A stretch of DNA of 64,000 bases, from positions 124,001 through 188,000 of the forward strand of contig NZ_SDDX01000008.1 of the NCBI RefSeq assembly GCF_004115925.1, read 5' to 3'. The notes under the pieces were generated by a model, which was not told the origin of the DNA, ran no database searches, and was given only the letters and a program-made list of their open reading frames with translations. Source of the stretch: Lelliottia nimipressuralis (lineage in GTDB: Bacteria > Pseudomonadota > Gammaproteobacteria > Enterobacterales > Enterobacteriaceae). The position numbers were made by a program, and so were the translations under genes. The stretch's first letter is position 1, and each line of letters begins with the position of its first letter. Of this stretch, positions 42,615 through 55,489 are shown piece after piece.

Positions 42615-43823
42615 ATGACGTATCGCCATAAAGTCGCCATTGTGTTTCTGCTGGGCTTTTTTCTCGACCTCATCAATATGTTTATCGCCAGCGTCGCCTT
42701 CCCGGCGATGGCGGTGGATCTAAACTCATCCGCCCCTGCGCTGGCATGGGTCAGTAATGGCTACATTGCTGGCATGACGCTGGTCATCCCTTTTAGCGCC
42801 CTTATCACCCGCAGGATTGGCGCAAAGCGCCTTTTCATTCTCTCTCTGACCTTGTTTTTTGCTGCGGCGTCCGCCGCCGGGCTGGCGGAGTCACTGAGCC
42901 ATCTTATCTTCTGGCGGGTGCTTCAGGGAGCGGGCGGTGGTCTGCTGATCCCGGTTGGGCAGGCCCTGGCGTGGCAACAGTTTAAACCCCACGAGCGGGC
43001 CGGATTATCGACAGCGGTGATGCTGGTCGCTCTGCTCGCTCCCGCGAGTGCGCCGGCGCTGGGTGGAGTGCTTATTCAGTTCTTTAGCTGGCGATGGATC
43101 TTTTTTGCACCGCTGCCACTTGCGGTCGTCACGCTGCTGCTGGCCTGTCTGTGGCTCAAAAACGACACCACGCCATCAGGGCCTGCTCGTTTACTGCATT
43201 TGCCGCTACTGTCCGACCCGCTGCTGCGCTTCGCAATGCTGATCTATTTATGCGTACCGGGGATTTTCATTGGCGTGAACGTGGTCGGCCTGTTTTATCT
43301 GCAGAGTGTGGTAAAGATGACCCCGGCGGCAACGGGTGCGCTGATGCTCCCCTGGTCGCTCGCCTCGTTTATCGCCATTTCCGCTACCGGCAAATATTTC
43401 AACCGTCTTGGCCCACGCCCGTTGATAATCACCGGCTGTCTGCTGCAGGCGGCGGGAATCGCGGGTTTATCAGTGGTCTCGGCGACAACCCCTGAATACA
43501 TCATCATCGCCCTCTTCGTACTGATGGGGGCTGGGGGCAGTCTGTGCAGCAGCACCGCTCAAAGCACCGCTTTTCTTAACGTGGCCTTTGACGAAATGCC
43601 GGATGCCAGCGCGCTGTGGAATATCAATCGCCAGCTGAGTTTCCTTCTGGGGGCTACGCTGCTGGCCGTGATGTTGAGCACTCTGCAACAGATTTTCACC
43701 CCTCTTCAGGCATGGCACGGGACATTCATTCTTGCAGGCCTCATCACGCTTGTACCGCTGTTTAGCGCGATCCGCCTGAACAACCAGCAGGTACTTATCC
43801 ACCTTCATAAGGAACCATCATGA
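42615..43823 (+). CDS. MFS transporter (drug-efflux type)
   Basis: The 402-residue protein is a major facilitator with about 12 hydrophobic segments. Motifs typical of drug:H+ antiporters are visible: the loop SALITRRIGAKRLF between helices 2 and 3, the motif LGGVLIQFFSWRWIFF and an early DLNSSAPALAWVSNGYIAGM. Substrate is unknown. Its stop overlaps the next gene's ATG by four bases. GAGGG lies before the ATG. Confidence 0.9.
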   Translation: MTYRHKVAIVFLLGFFLDLINMFIASVAFPAMAVDLNSSAPALAWVSNGYIAGMTLVIPFSALITRRIGAKRLFILSLTLFFAAASAAGLAESLSHLIFWRVLQGAGGGLLIPVGQALAWQQFKPHERAGLSTAVMLVALLAPASAPALGGVLIQFFSWRWIFFAPLPLAVVTLLLACLWLKNDTTPSGPARLLHLPLLSDPLLRFAMLIYLCVPGIFIGVNVVGLFYLQSVVKMTPAATGALMLPWSLASFIAISATGKYFNRLGPRPLIITGCLLQAAGIAGLSVVSATTPEYIIIALFVLMGAGGSLCSSTAQSTAFLNVAFDEMPDASALWNINRQLSFLLGATLLAVMLSTLQQIFTPLQAWHGTFILAGLITLVPLFSAIRLNNQQVLIHLHKEPS

Positions 43824-44197
43824 ATCTGTTTAAAGATGAAATCATCAATGCGCACATTGCCATCGAAAACTGGCTCGGCAAAGGCGAAGGCGATCACGAC
43901 GCGCTAATGGCGCATTTCTGCGAAGGATTTACCATGGTGACCCCGACCGGGGCATGTCTGGATTATCCTGCCCTGAGCGCGTTCTTTCTGGCACAGCGCG
44001 GCAGCCGTCCGGGGCTTTCCATTTTAGTCGACAATGTGGACGTGCTGGAGGCGTGGCCGAATGGCGCAGTGCTACGTTATCGCGAAGTGCAACATCAGCC
44101 TTCAACGCCAACGACCCCGAGATGGTCAACCGTGGTATTACGTCAACAAGGGGATAGCGTGCTCTGGCGCCATCTTCACGAAACAGTCGAACGTTAG
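43820..44197 (+). CDS. Small SnoaL/NTF2-like protein
   Basis: The 125-residue product looks like an NTF2-like fold protein of the DUF4440/SnoaL kind: an N-terminal helix (NAHIAIENWLGKGEG), FCEGFTMVTPTGACLDYPAL, and alternating strands ending WRHLHETVER. Catalytic residues cannot be assigned. It is translationally coupled to the transporter, so it may act on the transported compound. The fold assignment is by resemblance only. Confidence 0.7.
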   Translation: MNLFKDEIINAHIAIENWLGKGEGDHDALMAHFCEGFTMVTPTGACLDYPALSAFFLAQRGSRPGLSILVDNVDVLEAWPNGAVLRYREVQHQPSTPTTPRWSTVVLRQQGDSVLWRHLHETVER

Positions 44198-44202
44198 AAA
44201 AG

Positions 44203-44233
44203 AAAAAGGCCCGTCTCTCGACGGGCCTTTTTT
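44203..44233. terminator. Bidirectional terminator between the SnoaL-like gene and rpoS
   Basis: AAAAAGGCCCGTC, loop TCTC, then GACGGGCCTTTTTT is a perfect stem with A and T tracts on both sides, so it can end both converging transcripts. Confidence 0.95.
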
Positions 44234-44246
44234 GATGAAAAGGTGC

Positions 44247-45239
44247 TTATTCGCGGAACAGCGCTTCGATATTCAGCCCTTGTCCCTGCAGGATTTCACG
44301 CAGGCGACGCAAACCTTCTACCTGAATCTGACGAACACGTTCACGAGTCAGGCCAATCTCACGGCCAACATCTTCCAGTGTCGCAGCTTCATACCCCAGC
44401 AGACCGAAACGACGTGCCAGCACTTCACGCTGTTTGGCGTTCAGTTCGAACAGCCATTTGACGATGCTCTGTTTCATATCATCGTCTTGCGTGGTGTCTT
44501 CCGGGCCGTTGTCTTTTTCATCGGCCAGGATGTCCAGCAGCGCTTTTTCGGAATCGCCACCCAGCGGGGTGTCGACGGAGGTAATACGCTCGTTAAGACG
44601 CAGCATACGGCTTACGTCATCAACCGGTTTATCGAGCTGCTCGGCAATCTCTTCCGCACTTGGCTCGTGATCCAGTTTATGGGACAACTCACGTGCAGTA
44701 CGCAGATAGACGTTCAACTCTTTGACGATGTGAATCGGCAGGCGGATCGTACGGGTTTGGTTCATAATCGCCCGTTCGATAGTCTGACGAATCCACCAGG
44801 TCGCGTACGTAGAGAAACGGAACCCACGTTCTGGGTCAAACTTCTCAACGGCGCGGATCAGGCCCAGGTTGCCCTCTTCAATCAGATCCAGCAGTGCCAG
44901 ACCACGATTGCTGTAACGACGAGCAATTTTCACCACCAGACGCAGGTTACTTTCGATCATGCGGCGGCGTGAGGCTACATCTCCACGCAATGCGCGACGC
45001 GCGAAATAGACTTCTTCTTCGGCCGTTAACAGTGGGGAATAACCAATCTCCCCAAGGTAAAGCTGAGTCGCGTCAAGCACACGCTGTGTGGCGCCCTGCG
45101 ATAACAGCTCTTCTTCAGCTAAATCGTTATCACTGGGTTCCTCTTCAACCAAGGCTTTCTCATCAAAAGACTCGGCTCCGTTCTCATCAAATTCCGCATC
45201 TTCATTTAAATCATGAACTTTCAGCGTATTCTGACTCAT
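44247..45239 (-). CDS. rpoS: RNA polymerase sigma factor RpoS (sigma-38)
   Basis: RpoS directs the general stress and stationary-phase response. The 330 residues have region 1.2-2 ([20 protein letters not shown], then [20 protein letters not shown]), region 3, and region 4 with the helix-turn-helix [20 protein letters not shown]. The start at 45239 ([18 protein letters not shown]) matches E. coli. The main promoter is expected inside nlpD, as in E. coli, giving a long leader; this is not shown by the sequence alone. Confidence 0.98.
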   Translation of the reverse strand: MSQNTLKVHDLNEDAEFDENGAESFDEKALVEEEPSDNDLAEEELLSQGATQRVLDATQLYLGEIGYSPLLTAEEEVYFARRALRGDVASRRRMIESNLRLVVKIARRYSNRGLALLDLIEEGNLGLIRAVEKFDPERGFRFSTYATWWIRQTIERAIMNQTRTIRLPIHIVKELNVYLRTARELSHKLDHEPSAEEIAEQLDKPVDDVSRMLRLNERITSVDTPLGGDSEKALLDILADEKDNGPEDTTQDDDMKQSIVKWLFELNAKQREVLARRFGLLGYEAATLEDVGREIGLTRERVRQIQVEGLRRLREILQGQGLNIEALFRE

Positions 45240-45299
45240 AAGGTGGCTCCTACCCGTGATCCCTGAACGAGACACCCTGAAGTGGTATGTCCCGTCAAA

Positions 45300-46424
45300 T
45301 TATCGCTGCGGTAAATATTGCAGCGGGTTTACGGATTTCCCCTTGTAACGAATTTCAAAATGCAAGCGTGTAGAACTGGTGCCGGTGCTACCCATGGTAG
45401 CGATTTTTTGCCCCGCCTTGATTTCTTGTTGTTCCCGGACCAGCATTGTATCGTTATGGGCGTAGGCACTCAGGTAATCATCGTTATGTTTGATGATAAT
45501 AAGATTACCGTAACCGCGCAGAGCGTTACCGGCATATACAACGCGTCCATCTGCGGTCGCGATGATTGCCTGTCCCTTACTTCCTGCGATATCGATCCCT
45601 TTGTTTCCCCCCTCGGAGGAAGAGAAGTTCTCGATAACCTTGCCATCAGTCGGCCAGCGCCAGGTTGAAATTGGCGCACTGGCGGTTTGACTGCTGGCAG
45701 TCGGTACGGAAGAGCTAACCACAGGTGCCGTAACCGGTGCTGTGACGACAGTCGCAGACGGCTTATTATTCGGCAACATTTTGTTAGCACTCTGTTCACC
45801 TGAGTCTTCAGAATACGTAATTGTTGGTTGTGAAGCAACCACCGCGCTGGTATTTTGCGCAGGTTTCACACTATTGTTTTGCGCAGTGACATCCGCGGCT
45901 GAAACAGAGTTGCCTGGGGTCAGCGGTGTACCGGTCGCATTACCGACCTGCAGCGTCTGGCCGACTTCCAGGCCATACGGGGCTTGTACGTTGTTTCGCT
46001 GGGCGAGGTCACGGAAATCGTTCCCAGTGATCCACGCGATATAGAACAGCGTGTCGCCACGTTTTACGGTGTAGGTGCTGCCGCCCGTATAACTTCCTTT
46101 CGGAATGTTCCCATACTTGCGGTTATAGACTATGCGGCCATTCTCGGTCTGCACAGGTTGTTGCACTGGCTGAATCTGAGTTGGCTGCGTGATCGGCGTT
46201 TGAACAGGCTGTATCTGCGGAGTTTGCTGCGGTGCCGCAGTGCCCATTTTAGGCGGAGGCGTAATCAGCATTCCACCGGAAGTATTCCCCGAATTGCTGC
46301 TCCCGCCAACTGAGCTCACTGGCGCAGGGGGGTTATTAGAACTCGTGCAACCTGCCAGCCAAAGCGAAACCAATGACAATGCCGCGACACGGCTGATGGT
46401 GAATTTCGGGCTTCCCGCGCTCAT
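45300..46424 (-). CDS. nlpD: Murein hydrolase activator lipoprotein NlpD
   Basis: NlpD is an outer-membrane lipoprotein that activates the amidase AmiC during cell division. The 374-residue product has a lipobox LAGC near residue 26, a low-complexity Pro/Gln stretch, a LysM domain ([20 protein letters not shown]) and a degenerate M23 endopeptidase domain ([20 protein letters not shown]). The zinc ligands are not all kept, as is usual for an activator. It is 60 bp upstream of rpoS. Confidence 0.97.
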   Translation of the reverse strand: MSAGSPKFTISRVAALSLVSLWLAGCTSSNNPPAPVSSVGGSSNSGNTSGGMLITPPPKMGTAAPQQTPQIQPVQTPITQPTQIQPVQQPVQTENGRIVYNRKYGNIPKGSYTGGSTYTVKRGDTLFYIAWITGNDFRDLAQRNNVQAPYGLEVGQTLQVGNATGTPLTPGNSVSAADVTAQNNSVKPAQNTSAVVASQPTITYSEDSGEQSANKMLPNNKPSATVVTAPVTAPVVSSSVPTASSQTASAPISTWRWPTDGKVIENFSSSEGGNKGIDIAGSKGQAIIATADGRVVYAGNALRGYGNLIIIKHNDDYLSAYAHNDTMLVREQQEIKAGQKIATMGSTGTSSTRLHFEIRYKGKSVNPLQYLPQR

Positions 46425-46540
46425 TTATCCCCCAGGAATGTGTTAACTACCAGTGACTTAAAATTAACCGTGATGGCTCGAACCTTTTGCGCCACACCAT
46501 ACGCTGAATTTTTCCGAATAACCCTGGAAAATTCCGAGTA

Positions 46541-47902
<1,362 letters not shown>

Positions 47903-47922
<20 letters not shown>

Positions 47923-48952
47923 AGTCACCCGACGTATTGATTAGTTCCCTGACAACACTGGTGGCAAAGCTCCCTGCCGGCAGCCAGAAACGTAACTCTA
48001 CGGTTACGTCATCCCACCAGTTCCAGCTTAGCTGCTGCGGATAGAGCAGCATCGCGCGGCGTGCCGCTTCAACTTTCTCCCGCACCAGCAATGATTGTAA
48101 TTCTGTCGCCTCTGCAACCGCCGCCTGCTCCGCGACCAGCGCGTCGCCCTTCGTTCCCCACTCTCCCGAGCCGGGCAGCGCGGCGGTAATCAGCAGCGTT
48201 TTATTGTCGACGCGTGCCTGCAGATCGGCCATTTCATCGCTTGTGGCGACAAACCAACTGCCGCGTCCCGCTAATTGTAGCGCATCGCCGACAACAACTT
48301 GATTCGCGTCCGTTTTTTTCAGTCGTTCGCTCACAATCTGATTAAACAACGCACTGCGGGCTGCCGACAACCAAAAACTGCGTTTATTCCTGTCGCGAAC
48401 CGAGGCATTGCTCTGCGCCCAGCGCAGCGCGCCCTGCAAATTGCTGCCGCCAATCCCGAAACGCTGGGTACCGAAATAGTTCGGCACGCCCTGCTCGTTG
48501 ATGGCCGTCAGACGTTTTTCGACGTCATCACGGTCTGTGACTTCACGCAGCACCAGGGTAAACGTATTGCCCTGAAGCGCCCCCAGGCGCAACTTGCGCT
48601 TGTGGCGGGCGTACTCCAGCACTTTACAGCCTTCAAGCTCAAATTTGCTTAAATCAGGCATCGCATTGCCCGGCACGCGCGCGCACAGCCACTGTTCCGT
48701 GACCGCATGTTTGTCTTTTTGCCCCGCAAAGCTCACTTCACGGGCATGAATCTTGAGGAATTTTGCCAGCGCATCGGCCACAAAACGGGTGTTGCAGCCG
48801 TTTTTCAGAATACGCACCAGAATATGCTCGCCTTCGCCGTCCGGCTCAAAGCCGAGATCTTCCACGACCACGAAATCTTCTGGGCTGGCTTTCAGCAGGC
48901 CATTTCCCTGTGGTTTGCCGTGCAAATACGTCAGGTTAGCAAAGTCGATCAT
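47903..48952 (-). CDS. truD: tRNA pseudouridine(13) synthase TruD
   Basis: TruD makes pseudouridine at position 13 of tRNA-Glu. The 349-residue length is that of E. coli. The catalytic aspartate lies in [16 protein letters not shown] near residue 80, and [14 protein letters not shown] follows. It overlaps ispF by four bases. Confidence 0.97.
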
Positions 48953-49428
48953 TTGGCCGCCTTCACCAGCAGCGCCACAGCCTCACAGGCGATACCTTCG
49001 CCGCGACCGGTAAAGCCGAGCTTCTCGGTGGTGGTCGCTTTGACGTTAACGTCATCCATATGGCAGCCGAGATCTTCAGCGATAAAAACGCGCATCTGCG
49101 GAATGTGTGGCAGCATTTTTGGCGCCTGAGCGATGATCGTCACATCGACATTGCCGAGGGTATAGCCCTTCGCCTGAATCCGGCGCCAGGCTTCACGCAG
49201 CAGCTCGCGGCTGTCCGCGCCTTTAAACGCCGGATCGGTGTCCGGGAACAGTTTACCGATATCGCCCAGCGCCGCCGCGCCGAGCAGAGCATCGGTTAAG
49301 GCATGCAGCGCAACATCGCCATCAGAGTGCGCGAGTAAGCCCTTCTCGAAGGGAATGCGTACGCCGCCAATGATAATCGGGCCAACGCCGCCAAAGGCGT
49401 GTACGTCAAAACCGTGTCCAATTCGCAT
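48949..49428 (-). CDS. ispF: 2-C-methyl-D-erythritol 2,4-cyclodiphosphate synthase
   Basis: IspF is the fifth enzyme of the MEP isoprenoid pathway. The 159 residues begin [13 protein letters not shown] with the zinc ligands Asp and His, and include [20 protein letters not shown]. It shares one base with the ispD stop. Confidence 0.98.
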   Translation of the reverse strand: MRIGHGFDVHAFGGVGPIIIGGVRIPFEKGLLAHSDGDVALHALTDALLGAAALGDIGKLFPDTDPAFKGADSRELLREAWRRIQAKGYTLGNVDVTIIAQAPKMLPHIPQMRVFIAEDLGCHMDDVNVKATTTEKLGFTGRGEGIACEAVALLVKAAK

Positions 49429-50138
49429 TATGCCTTCTCCTGAGGGATCGTACGGGTAAGATAAAATTCCGCGAGCTGTAAGTCTTCCGGGCGCGTCACT
49501 TTTATATTATCAGCGCGCCCCTCAATCAGCTCAGGGTGAAAACCGCAATACTCCAGCGCCGACGCTTCATCGGTGATGGTGGCGCTTTCATTGAGCGCGC
49601 GGGTTAAACAGCTTTTGAGCAGTTCGCGGGGGAAAAACTGGGGGGTCAGCGCGTGCCATAAATCGACGCGCTCAACGGTATGGGCGATAGCTTGAACCCC
49701 CGGCTCTGCGCGCTTCATGGTGTCGCGCACGGGCGAGGCCAGAATGCCACCCGTGGCGCTGGTTTCGCTGAGCTTAAGCAGACGGGCCAGATCGTCCTGA
49801 TGCAGGCAGGGGCGTGCAGCGTCGTGCACCAGCACCCACTCGGCATTACCCGCCGCGCGAAGGCCTGCAAGAACGGAGTCGGCGCGCTCTGCGCCACCAT
49901 CAACGACGGTAATCTGTGGGTGATTTGCCAGCGGTAGATCGGCAAAACGGGCATCGCCCGGACTGATGGCGATCACGACGCGCGTCACCCGTGGATGCGC
50001 CAGCAGCGCCGCGACGGAGTGTTCAAGGATCGTTTTATCGCCAATGGAAAGGTACTGCTTAGGACACTCTGTTTGCATGCGCCGACCGAAACCTGCTGCC
50101 GGTACCACAGCGCATACATCCGAAAAAGTCACTGCCAT
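49428..50138 (-). CDS. ispD: MEP cytidylyltransferase
   Basis: IspD makes CDP-methylerythritol from MEP and CTP in the isoprenoid pathway. The 236 residues have the nucleotide motif [19 protein letters not shown] and [20 protein letters not shown]. The start at 50138 ([16 protein letters not shown]) matches the family; an upstream in-frame start would add 21 residues. Confidence 0.98.
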   Translation of the reverse strand: MAVTFSDVCAVVPAAGFGRRMQTECPKQYLSIGDKTILEHSVAALLAHPRVTRVVIAISPGDARFADLPLANHPQITVVDGGAERADSVLAGLRAAGNAEWVLVHDAARPCLHQDDLARLLKLSETSATGGILASPVRDTMKRAEPGVQAIAHTVERVDLWHALTPQFFPRELLKSCLTRALNESATITDEASALEYCGFHPELIEGRADNIKVTRPEDLQLAEFYLTRTIPQEKA

Positions 50139-50157
50139 GTCGTAATCCTGGGCCTGA

Positions 50158-50469
50158 TTATCGATTGTTTTGTGCTGAGCCCTGACTGCGTTTAGACGCA
50201 TCCGGCACCAGACGATAAAAAGTTTCGCCCGGCTTAGTCATACTGAGTTCGTTGCGTGCGCGTTCCTCAATCGCTTCTTGCCCGCCATTGAGGTCGTCAA
50301 TTTCAGCAAAGAGTTGATCGTTTCGCGCTTTGAGTTTTGCGTTTGTTGCCTGCTGTGCCGTGACGTCATCATTGACGCGACTGTAGTCGTGAAGACCGTT
50401 CTTACCGAACCACAGCGAATACTGTAGCCAGACCAGCAAAGCCAGCAACAGCAGTGTTAATTTACCCAT
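50158..50469 (-). CDS. ftsB: Cell division protein FtsB
   Basis: FtsB is a bitopic divisome protein that binds FtsL and FtsQ. The 103 residues have one N-terminal membrane segment ([19 protein letters not shown]) and then a coiled coil ([20 protein letters not shown]). It lies 19 bp upstream of ispD. Confidence 0.97.
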   Translation of the reverse strand: MGKLTLLLLALLVWLQYSLWFGKNGLHDYSRVNDDVTAQQATNAKLKARNDQLFAEIDDLNGGQEAIEERARNELSMTKPGETFYRLVPDASKRSQGSAQNNR

Positions 50470-50547
50470 CCAGCCCCCTGAAAAACGGCATCATCATCCC
50501 ATAACTTTCCGTTCGACTCTACTCTGGGGTTTTAATTATGTCGCAAG

Positions 50548-50871
50548 TTAGCCCATCAGCCATAAAAACAGCAGGCCGAAAATGATGACCACGGTGGCAA
50601 TGGTGATAATGGTGCTGTAGAACAGGCGGCCATTCAGCAGCGAGTGCAGCGCAATGCCAACCACAACCGCGACGGGCATCAGCGCGAGAAAGAAAGGCCA
50701 GGTGTAGAGGAAGAAAAACAGCGTATTGCGGCCATAGATCAGAAACGGGATGCCGAGCGCCAGCAACCACGAGACGAAGCCGACCACGGCCCCAGGAAGT
50801 GACCAGGTCGTGTCGTCATCAGTCGATACGGTGTCCGACGTGGTGATAATGTAATTCTCACTGTTACGCAT
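50548..50871 (-). CDS. ygbE: Inner membrane protein YgbE (DUF3561)
   Basis: The 107-residue product matches E. coli YgbE, with a hydrophilic start (MRNSENYIITTSDTVSTDDD) and three hydrophobic segments. Its function is unknown. I chose the start at 50871, which matches E. coli; an upstream in-frame ATG adds six residues. Confidence 0.9.
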   Translation of the reverse strand: MRNSENYIITTSDTVSTDDDTTWSLPGAVVGFVSWLLALGIPFLIYGRNTLFFFLYTWPFFLALMPVAVVVGIALHSLLNGRLFYSTIITIATVVIIFGLLFLWLMG

Positions 50872-50930
50872 AGCAGATCCTGTGACCATGACACATCTTA
50901 CGGGCAGCGAGCTATCCGTTCGATACCGTC

Positions 50931-51536
50931 TCAGGATCTGATAATATCGCCCTGTCTGAGCAGGTCTAATAATTGGCCTACTAAATTTGTTACCAATTGT
51001 TGACCTTCCAGGTGAATCTCTGGTGATTCAGGGGCTTCGTAAACCGAGTCAATGCCGGTGAAATTACGCAGCTCACCCGCACGGGCCTTTTTGTAAAGCC
51101 CTTTCGGATCGCGCGCTTCGCACACCGCAAGCGGCGTATCGACAAACACTTCGATAAACCGCTCGTGACCCACGCGCTCGCGCACCATCTGTCGCTCGGC
51201 GCGATGTGGCGAGATAAAGGCGGTTAATACGACCAGCCCTGCATCAGCCATCAGGCTCGCCACTTCCCCTACGCGGCGAATGTTCTCTTTACGATCGTCA
51301 TCGCTAAATCCCAAATCGCTGCACAGGCCGTGGCGCACATTGTCGCCATCGAGCAGATAGGTACTGACGCCCTGCTGATGCAGCGCCTCTTCCAGCGCCC
51401 CGGCCACGGTGGATTTACCGGAGCCAGACAGCCCGGTAAACCACAGCACAACCCCACGATGACCGTGGAGTTGTTCGCGCGCGGCAACCGTTACCGGATG
51501 AGGATGCCAGACGACGTTCTCATCGTGCTGCGCCAT
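50931..51536 (-). CDS. cysC: Adenylylsulfate kinase
   Basis: CysC phosphorylates APS to PAPS in sulfate assimilation. The 201 residues have the P-loop [20 protein letters not shown] near residue 34 and the APS-binding region [20 protein letters not shown]. Its ATG shares a base with the cysN stop. It ends the cysGDNC operon. Confidence 0.98.
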   Translation of the reverse strand: MAQHDENVVWHPHPVTVAAREQLHGHRGVVLWFTGLSGSGKSTVAGALEEALHQQGVSTYLLDGDNVRHGLCSDLGFSDDDRKENIRRVGEVASLMADAGLVVLTAFISPHRAERQMVRERVGHERFIEVFVDTPLAVCEARDPKGLYKKARAGELRNFTGIDSVYEAPESPEIHLEGQQLVTNLVGQLLDLLRQGDIIRS

Positions 51537-52963
51537 TATTTTCCTCCCAGCAAATCGCGAGCGCCCCAGTGCGGGAAGTGTTTGCGAACCAGCGCGTTCA
51601 GCTCCAGCTCAAAGGCGCTGAATTCAGAAGGCGCTGCGGTTGCCTGCTCGTGCGGCTCGCGCACCATGCCGGCACCCACGGTGACGTTAGTCAGCCTGTC
51701 GATAAAGATCAGGCCGCCCGTTACCGGGTTTTGCTGATATTTGTCGAGCACCAGCGGCTCATCAAAAGTGAGATCCACCAGTCCAATGCCGTTCAGCGGC
51801 AATTCTGAAACCTGGTGCTGCGCCAGATTGTTGATATCCACCTGATAGTGAATGCTATCGACGCGCGCACGGGTTTTCTTGCCCGCGATTTTGATGTCGT
51901 AGCTTTGGCCCGCCGTCAGCGGTTGCTCCGCCATCCACACCACGTCCAGGGACGCGCTTTGCACGGCCGGCACGCTCTCCTGCGCATCCAGCAGCAAATC
52001 ACCGCGGCTAATATCAATCTCGTCCTTCAGTACCAGAGTCACCGCTTCGCCCGCGCCCGCTTCCGGCAAATCACCGTCGAAGGTGACGATACGGGCAATG
52101 GTCGATTCCACACCGGACGGCAGCGCTTTCACGCGCTGGCCAACTTTCACCACGCCGGAGGCAATCGTCCCGGAGAAGCCACGGAAATCGAGGTTTGGAC
52201 GGTTGACATATTGCACCGGGAAGCGCATCGGCTGGCTTTCCACGGGGCGTTGAATTTCGACGGTTTCCAGCACTTCCAGCAGCGTCGGGCCGCTGTACCA
52301 CGGCATGTTCACGCTCTGGGAGGCCACGTTATCGCCCTCCAGTGCGGAGAGCGGCACAAAGCGAATATCCAGATTGCCCGGCAGCTGCGCGGCGAAAGTC
52401 AGATAGCTCTGGCGGATCTCCTCGAATTTCTCTTCGCTGAAATTCACCAGATCCATTTTGTTGACTGCCACCACCAGGTGTTTGATGCCGAGCAGCGTGG
52501 AGATAAAGCTGTGGCGACGGGTCTGATCGAGCACGCCTTTGCGCGCATCCATCAGCAGGATCGCCAGCTCACAGGTCGAGGCGCCCGTGGCCATGTTACG
52601 GGTGTACTGCTCATGCCCTGGGGTGTCGGCGATGATAAATTTGCGCTTCTCGGTAGAGAAATAGCGGTACGCCACGTCGATGGTAATCCCCTGCTCGCGT
52701 TCAGCCTGCAGGCCATCCACCAGCAGCGCCAGATCGAGTTTTTCGCCCTGGGTGCCGTGACGTTTGCTGTCATTGTGCAGGGAGGAGAGCTGGTCTTCGT
52801 AAATCTGACGCGTGTCATGCAGCAGTCGGCCAATCAGGGTACTTTTTCCGTCATCGACGCTGCCGCAGGTCAGAAAGCGCAGCAGGCTTTTGTGCTGCTG
52901 GGCGTGCAGGTAAGCTTCCACGCCGCCTTCATCAGCAATTTGTTGTGCAATAGTGGTGTTCAT
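51536..52963 (-). CDS. cysN: Sulfate adenylyltransferase subunit 1 (GTPase)
   Basis: CysN hydrolyses GTP to drive APS synthesis by CysD. The 475 residues have the G1 motif [35 protein letters not shown] and NKMDLVNF, followed by EF-Tu-like beta domains. It is 9 bp after cysD. Confidence 0.98.
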   Translation of the reverse strand: MNTTIAQQIADEGGVEAYLHAQQHKSLLRFLTCGSVDDGKSTLIGRLLHDTRQIYEDQLSSLHNDSKRHGTQGEKLDLALLVDGLQAEREQGITIDVAYRYFSTEKRKFIIADTPGHEQYTRNMATGASTCELAILLMDARKGVLDQTRRHSFISTLLGIKHLVVAVNKMDLVNFSEEKFEEIRQSYLTFAAQLPGNLDIRFVPLSALEGDNVASQSVNMPWYSGPTLLEVLETVEIQRPVESQPMRFPVQYVNRPNLDFRGFSGTIASGVVKVGQRVKALPSGVESTIARIVTFDGDLPEAGAGEAVTLVLKDEIDISRGDLLLDAQESVPAVQSASLDVVWMAEQPLTAGQSYDIKIAGKKTRARVDSIHYQVDINNLAQHQVSELPLNGIGLVDLTFDEPLVLDKYQQNPVTGGLIFIDRLTNVTVGAGMVREPHEQATAAPSEFSAFELELNALVRKHFPHWGARDLLGGK

Positions 52964-52972
52964 GGCGGCTCC

Positions 52973-53881
52973 TTAGAAATAACCCTGACGTTTCTTCAGC
53001 TCCATTGAGCCTGCCTGGTCGCGGTCAATCATGCGCCCCTGTCGCTCACTGGTGGTGGAGACCAGCATCTCTTCGATGATCTCCGGCAGCGTCTGCGCGT
53101 TTGATTCCACAGCACCCGTCAACGGCCAGCAGCCCAGCGTACGGAAGCGGACCATCTGTTTTTTGATCACTTCGCCCGGCTGCAAATCGATACGATCGTC
53201 GTCGATCATCATCAGCATTCCGTCGCGTTCCAGCACCGGACGCTCTGCCGCCAGATACAGCGGAACGATTTCGATATTTTCCAGATAGATATACTGCCAG
53301 ATATCCAGCTCGGTCCAGTTGGAGAGCGGGAAGACGCGGATGCTTTCGCCTTTATTAATCTGGCCGTTGTAGTTGTGCCACAGCTCCGGACGCTGGTTTT
53401 TCGGGTCCCAGCGGTGGAAGCGGTCGCGGAAAGAATAGATACGCTCTTTGGCGCGGGATTTCTCTTCGTCACGGCGCGCGCCACCGAAGGCCGCATCAAA
53501 ACCGTATTTGTTCAGGGCCTGTTTCAGCCCTTCGGTTTTCATGATATCCGTGTGTTTCGCGCTGCCGTGCACGAACGGGTTGATGCCCATCGCCACCCCT
53601 TCCGGGTTTTTGTGCACCAGCAGCTCGCAGCCGTAGGCTTTGGCGGTACGGTCGCGGAACTCGTACATTTCGCGGAACTTCCAGCCGGTATCCACGTGCA
53701 GCAGCGGGAACGGCAAAGTGCCCGGATAAAACGCTTTACGCGCCAGATGCAGCATGACGCTGGAATCTTTCCCGATCGAGTACATCATCACCGGGTTCGA
53801 AAATTCGGCAGCCACCTCGCGGATAATATGGATGCTTTCCGCTTCAAGTTGCCGCAGGTGGGTAAGTCGTTTTTGGTCCAT
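52973..53881 (-). CDS. cysD: Sulfate adenylyltransferase subunit 2
   Basis: CysD is the PP-loop ATPase subunit that makes adenosine phosphosulfate. The 302 residues include [18 protein letters not shown] near residue 36 and the block [20 protein letters not shown]. The start at 53881 ([15 protein letters not shown]) matches E. coli; an ATG two codons earlier is possible. It is 9 bp after cysG. Confidence 0.98.
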   Translation of the reverse strand: MDQKRLTHLRQLEAESIHIIREVAAEFSNPVMMYSIGKDSSVMLHLARKAFYPGTLPFPLLHVDTGWKFREMYEFRDRTAKAYGCELLVHKNPEGVAMGINPFVHGSAKHTDIMKTEGLKQALNKYGFDAAFGGARRDEEKSRAKERIYSFRDRFHRWDPKNQRPELWHNYNGQINKGESIRVFPLSNWTELDIWQYIYLENIEIVPLYLAAERPVLERDGMLMMIDDDRIDLQPGEVIKKQMVRFRTLGCWPLTGAVESNAQTLPEIIEEMLVSTTSERQGRMIDRDQAGSMELKKRQGYF

Positions 53882-53890
53882 AACCATTCC

Positions 53891-55249
53891 TTAAGCCAGA
53901 TTCACCACAGAAGAGTTGAATCCCTCCTGCTGTTGGTTGTGTTGAAACCAGGCGAGCGTCTGATGCAGCTCCACCACCTCTCCCACCACAATCAGGGCGG
54001 GCATGGGGGCATTTTTCGCCAGGTTTGCAAGTTGTTGTAAGGTTCCGGTCGCGACGTGCTGGTCGACGCGTGTCCCGCGTGAAATCACCGCCACCGGCGT
54101 CGCTTTATCGCGCCCATGACGAATCAACTGTTCGCTGATGTCAGCGGCTTTCAGAGTGCCCATGTAGATCGCCAGCGTCTGACGACTTTGCGCCAGCTGG
54201 GCCCAGTCAAACGGCGCGCTGTCTGCTTTGTAGTGTCCGGTAACGAAGGTGACGCTCTGGGCATAATCGCGGTGAGTGAGCGGGATACCGGCATAGGCGG
54301 TGACTGCCGATGCCGCCGTGATCCCAGGGACCACCTGAAACGGCACGCCCGCCTGCGCGGCTGCCTGCAACTCTTCACCGCCGCGCCCGAAAATAAACGG
54401 GTCGCCGCCTTTGAGGCGTACCACGGATTTCCCGGCTTTCGCGGCATCAATCAGCATCTGATTGGTCTCATGCTGCGCCACTGAGTGTTCGCCCGCGCGT
54501 TTGCCGACGCAGATCTGCTCGGCATCGCGACGGATAAGCTCACGCACCTCGTCGCTTACCAGATGATCGTAAAAGACCACGTCGGCCTGCTGGATAACCT
54601 GCAGACCGCGCAGCGTCAGCAGCCCGGCGTCACCCGGCCCGGCACCGACTAAAATAATTTCGCCCTGCTGCTGATGTGAAGCGTGAAGGGAGTCCTCCAG
54701 TTCGCGTTTGGCGGCCTGTTCGTTTCCCGCCGCCATCAGGCTGGCAAAACGCCCGCGAAAGGCTTTCTCCCAAAAACGACGGCGATCGGCGGTAGTGGTA
54801 CGGTACGCTTTCAGTCGTTCCCGAAAGCCCCCCGCCACTTCAGCCATACGCCCGAGGCTTACAGGTAATAACGCTTCCAGCTTTTCACGCAGCATGCGCG
54901 CCAGCACGGGCGCGTTGCCGCCGGATGAGATTGCAATCAGCAGCGGGGAACGGTCGACAATCGACGGGAAGATAAACGAGCACAAGGGCTGATCGTCCAC
55001 CACGTTCACCAGCCGATGACGGGCATTGGCCGCCTCGAACACCCGACGGTTCAGCGCCTGATCGTCCGTCGCCGCGATGGCCAGTACCACCTGATCAAGC
55101 TGTGACTCATCAAATTCTGACGCCGTAACACTCTGCACCTGCGCGCCGGCCCGCTGTAAAAAAGCGATTTTGCGATCGGCGATTTCGCCCGTCCCGACAA
55201 CCAGCACCGGACGGTCTTTCAATAAAGCAAACAGCGGCAGATAGTCCAC
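53891..55249 (-). CDS. cysG: Siroheme synthase CysG (copy in the cys operon)
   Basis: CysG makes siroheme, the cofactor of sulfite reductase CysI, from uroporphyrinogen III. The 452 residues have an N-terminal dehydrogenase/ferrochelatase half ([20 protein letters not shown]) and a C-terminal methyltransferase half ([20 protein letters not shown], then [16 protein letters not shown]). The start codon is GTG (55247-55249). In E. coli cysG sits with nirBD; the copy here, upstream of cysD, matches a known variant in other enterics and diverges clearly from E. coli CysG. Confidence 0.95.
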   Translation of the reverse strand: MDYLPLFALLKDRPVLVVGTGEIADRKIAFLQRAGAQVQSVTASEFDESQLDQVVLAIAATDDQALNRRVFEAANARHRLVNVVDDQPLCSFIFPSIVDRSPLLIAISSGGNAPVLARMLREKLEALLPVSLGRMAEVAGGFRERLKAYRTTTADRRRFWEKAFRGRFASLMAAGNEQAAKRELEDSLHASHQQQGEIILVGAGPGDAGLLTLRGLQVIQQADVVFYDHLVSDEVRELIRRDAEQICVGKRAGEHSVAQHETNQMLIDAAKAGKSVVRLKGGDPFIFGRGGEELQAAAQAGVPFQVVPGITAASAVTAYAGIPLTHRDYAQSVTFVTGHYKADSAPFDWAQLAQSRQTLAIYMGTLKAADISEQLIRHGRDKATPVAVISRGTRVDQHVATGTLQQLANLAKNAPMPALIVVGEVVELHQTLAWFQHNQQQEGFNSSVVNLA

Positions 55250-55323
55250 GATGCGGTAACTCGTCTCAACAACAGGAATAGTGGGACTATAGGGGGCGGC
55301 TTAGAGTGAATGAAATTACGAAT

Positions 55324-55351
55324 TGGAATGAGTAGTTACTCAATGGAATAA
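55324..55351 (-). promoter_or_regulatory. Possible CysB region upstream of cysG
   Basis: TGGAATGA and TGGAATAA occur 20 bp apart, around the palindrome GAGTAGTTACTC. On the minus strand these read as TTATTCC-type words, which resemble CysB half-sites. Position fits activation of cysGDNC; the match is weak. Confidence 0.4.
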
Positions 55352-55489
55352 CGAGTTGAGAAAACTAATATCAAAAAGTGCTTAACCTGCGAAATAACGG
55401 GCATTTAAGAGCAAATGAAATTGTGTAAGCGCCGTCACAGTTTCATACTAGGCAGGTTAAAATTTTGTTCGATTTTTTAAGGACTCACT

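Noticed and set aside
51815..53008. Long open frame opposite cysN
   Set aside because: It is antisense to a conserved gene whose codon usage creates open frames on the other strand; no domain is visible.
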